The translations under genes and the position numbers were made by a program. Source: Hexactinellida sp. DTS-2022 (Eukaryota; Porifera; Hexactinellida). From it: DNA of 64,000 nucleotides. Under the pieces are notes generated by a model. It had not been told where the DNA came from. It ran no database searches and saw nothing but the letters and a program-made list of their open reading frames with translations. The stretch is taken from contig JAPNXP010000003.1 of NCBI GenBank assembly GCA_028753945.1, positions 6,138,001 through 6,202,000 on the forward strand, written 5' to 3'. Below are positions 57,901-60,900 of this stretch, in pieces. Positions within the stretch are counted from its first letter, which is position 1, and every line of letters starts with the position of its first letter.

Positions 57901-60900
57901 GTTTCAACCAATTCATACCTAAACTATTCAACTATTCTTCTACAAACAATCAAATGGCAGCTCGCTATCCCATTCCCCCTCCAGCAACAGACCCCGTAGA
58001 GACACGAATAAACAGAGCCATAGACGGCCTCATAGCGCTACTGAATCTCCGCAGAGCTCAGCTGCTGACTCAGGTCCGCGACGCACGCGAGGAGAAGAGA
58101 GCCGCAGAGGTGGCTCGACAAGAAATGGACACACAACTAACCACCGCCCGGACACACCTCCTAACCGATTTGAAGGAGAACCCCCTAAAGTCCTTCCGCG
58201 ATAAAACGGTCTCAGAAATTGACCAGAAATTGCGGGAACTGAGAATTAACATTCCAGCTGAGACAGAATTAAGGTGGCAGTGCGACACTCGAGACCTCGA
58301 AGTGAGCATTTCCCGTCTCGGAGAGATTACACAGGTACCAGTAGTGCCTAACTACGCCACATTCCAATTGCCCACTGTCGCTACTGGGGAAGAAGGTATA
58401 GGTCCTGGTGAGTTGAATGTGCCATGTGGTGTCGCCATTAACGAAGCTACAAACCAGATATTCGTAGCTAATCGGAACAACAACAGAATAGAGATATTCT
58501 CCGAAACAGGAGAGTATCTCAATCAGTTAGGTGACGGACAGTTGCATTATCCACATGGCATAGCTATTCATGAAAATAGTTTGTATGTTAGTAGCGACGT
58601 GGAACACACTATAAGCAAATACTCGCTAACTGATTTTAGCTTCGTTAAGCGGATCGGTAAGAGGGGATCGAATAACGGAGAATTCCAATATCCTCAACAA
58701 CTAACAACAGATCCCAACGGACAGGTGTTCATAGCAGATTACGGTAACGACAGAATCTGTGTATTCGACACAGACCTAAACCATGTGAGGAACATCACAC
58801 ATCAGGCAATATCATTCCCATATGACGTCAAGCTATCGCATGACCGCGTATACGTAGTGTGTAACAAGAATCCGTGTATGCTGGTACTGTCACTAGAGGG
58901 AGACATGCTACACTCTCTCATTAGCAGAGGAGAAGGAATGAATGTGTTAAACCCATGCTTCTTCTGTTTGGACACAAATAACAACTTTGTCATTAGCGAT
59001 TACGACACACACTCCATTCGTGTATTCTCCCCAGCAGGCAACCTCCTACACACCATAGGAAGAGAGGGACACCAACAAGGAATGTTCTATGAGCCCCGAG
59101 GAATAGCTATAGATACAAACGGGAGATTAGTTTGTGTGTCAAGGAACGAGAATTTTGGTCTCCAAATATTCTGTTAGTTTGTTATTTATTATTTTGCAAA
59201 ATAAACATTAAACCATATCCCACATTTTCACACCTATTTTACTAATATTAAGCCATTGGGGAAGTAGAGTTATGTCTGCTTTAAAAAAATAACAAAAAAT
59301 CTAAAATTACAGCTGTGCCTACAGCATATACTATAGTATAGTCGGCACACAAAAAACTTTTTATGATGAAAAGCGTTTTAGCTTGTATGTTCATAATAAA
59401 ATAACTGACTGTATTTCTATTTTAAAAGTACTATATATAGTTAAGATTAAATTTCAGTTAGGCACTTATATATCTATTTGTTTGTTTATAATTTCGAAAA
59501 AAACAAAAATTTTAAAAATACAGTTGCGTTCGCGTAATAGCAAGTCAAATCTTGCACGAAATTTGCTGTTATTAATAGGCGAACTTGCTATTAGAAATTG
59601 AATCATCATTAATTAATGCATTTAGTGCTCTGGGAAAAAATCTTCATTTCGTTATATCCGACTTGGTTATATTCTCTGTATGCATTCGCTTGCAGTAAAA
59701 ATTGTGTAATTTAAACGCTTGTTCCAACTCAAATTTAATCTATCGCGCAGAAAATTTAGCAGAAAATTTAGCCTTTTTTGTTACGAAACACGAGATACGA
59801 ATCAGTGCTCGACAAATTAGGTGGTTTGGTGTCGCTAGCCACCAAAAATCTTTCTAAAACGATAGTAGAAATGTGTTCGTATTAATCGGAGTTACTTGCA
59901 TGTATTTGTATAGACTAGGGGAATTAAACCTTGTACTCCTTATCCGATATTTCGTCTTATCCGTGTTCCTATTAACAGAGTATACTGTAGTTCCTTTCGG
60001 ATAAGGGAACAAACAGTCCTCTGGTGTTAATTAATTAATTAAGAGTTAACAACCTCTGGTTGAAGGGAATTACAGTAGAACATACTTAGTACAAACACCA
60101 GGGGACAGTCAAAATAATACATTCGCCTTATCCGGAATTCAGGAAATCATATTAATTAATATCATTTGTATTGGAATTACTTTTAAAGGACTGAAATTGT
60201 GTTCGTATTAACCCTGTTCGTACTAACGAGGCTCTACTGTATACCAGTGGTTCCCAACCTGGGGTCCACAAGATGCATTACGGTCAATAGGAGGGGGGTT
60301 CACAGAATGACTATATAGGGTTCACGAAAGGAATTATTCAGGAGCGCGAGACGCTCCTTTTGAAGTATGATTTGTGGAAAATTTAGATTTAGGAGCGCGA
60401 AAATTTGAAATCCTCTCCTATACTGTAACATTAGTGTGTGATTTAGGCATATAAAAATTGGATCAGACCAGAATTAGGAGCGTATTTACAAATGGCTGTA
60501 TAACACACTGTATTTAAGTGCTATTAGTAATCGCTGCTCTAAGGGTAATAACACAATGCCCTATATAACCTACAAATGCCTGTATACACACTGCCCTATT
60601 ATAACCTACAAATGCCCTATAAACTCGCCTGCTATGATTCTCCCCTTCCCCACCCCCGCCCCGTCGCCTATAAGGAACCCGGCCCTGTCTCCGTTACTGA
60701 GGATATTGCAGTGCTGCTGTGACGCGTACACTATGGCTTCTAGCTGCATATCTGAGAGACACACGGTCGCTAGGGACTCCTTAGGGAGGGTGAGGTCGAA
60801 CCATATATTGGGGGGCTCAACTGATGATAGAGAGGTTGTCTCGACTATGGGATCAGGATGGGGGTACCCTAGGCGTAGGCGATAGGGTCTGTATATGGAG

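Noticed and set aside
57807..57953. 49-residue N-terminal extension of the NHL protein
   Set aside because: A TATA box at 57881 and the paralogue starts support the ATG at 57954; the extension is not coiled-coil or conserved.
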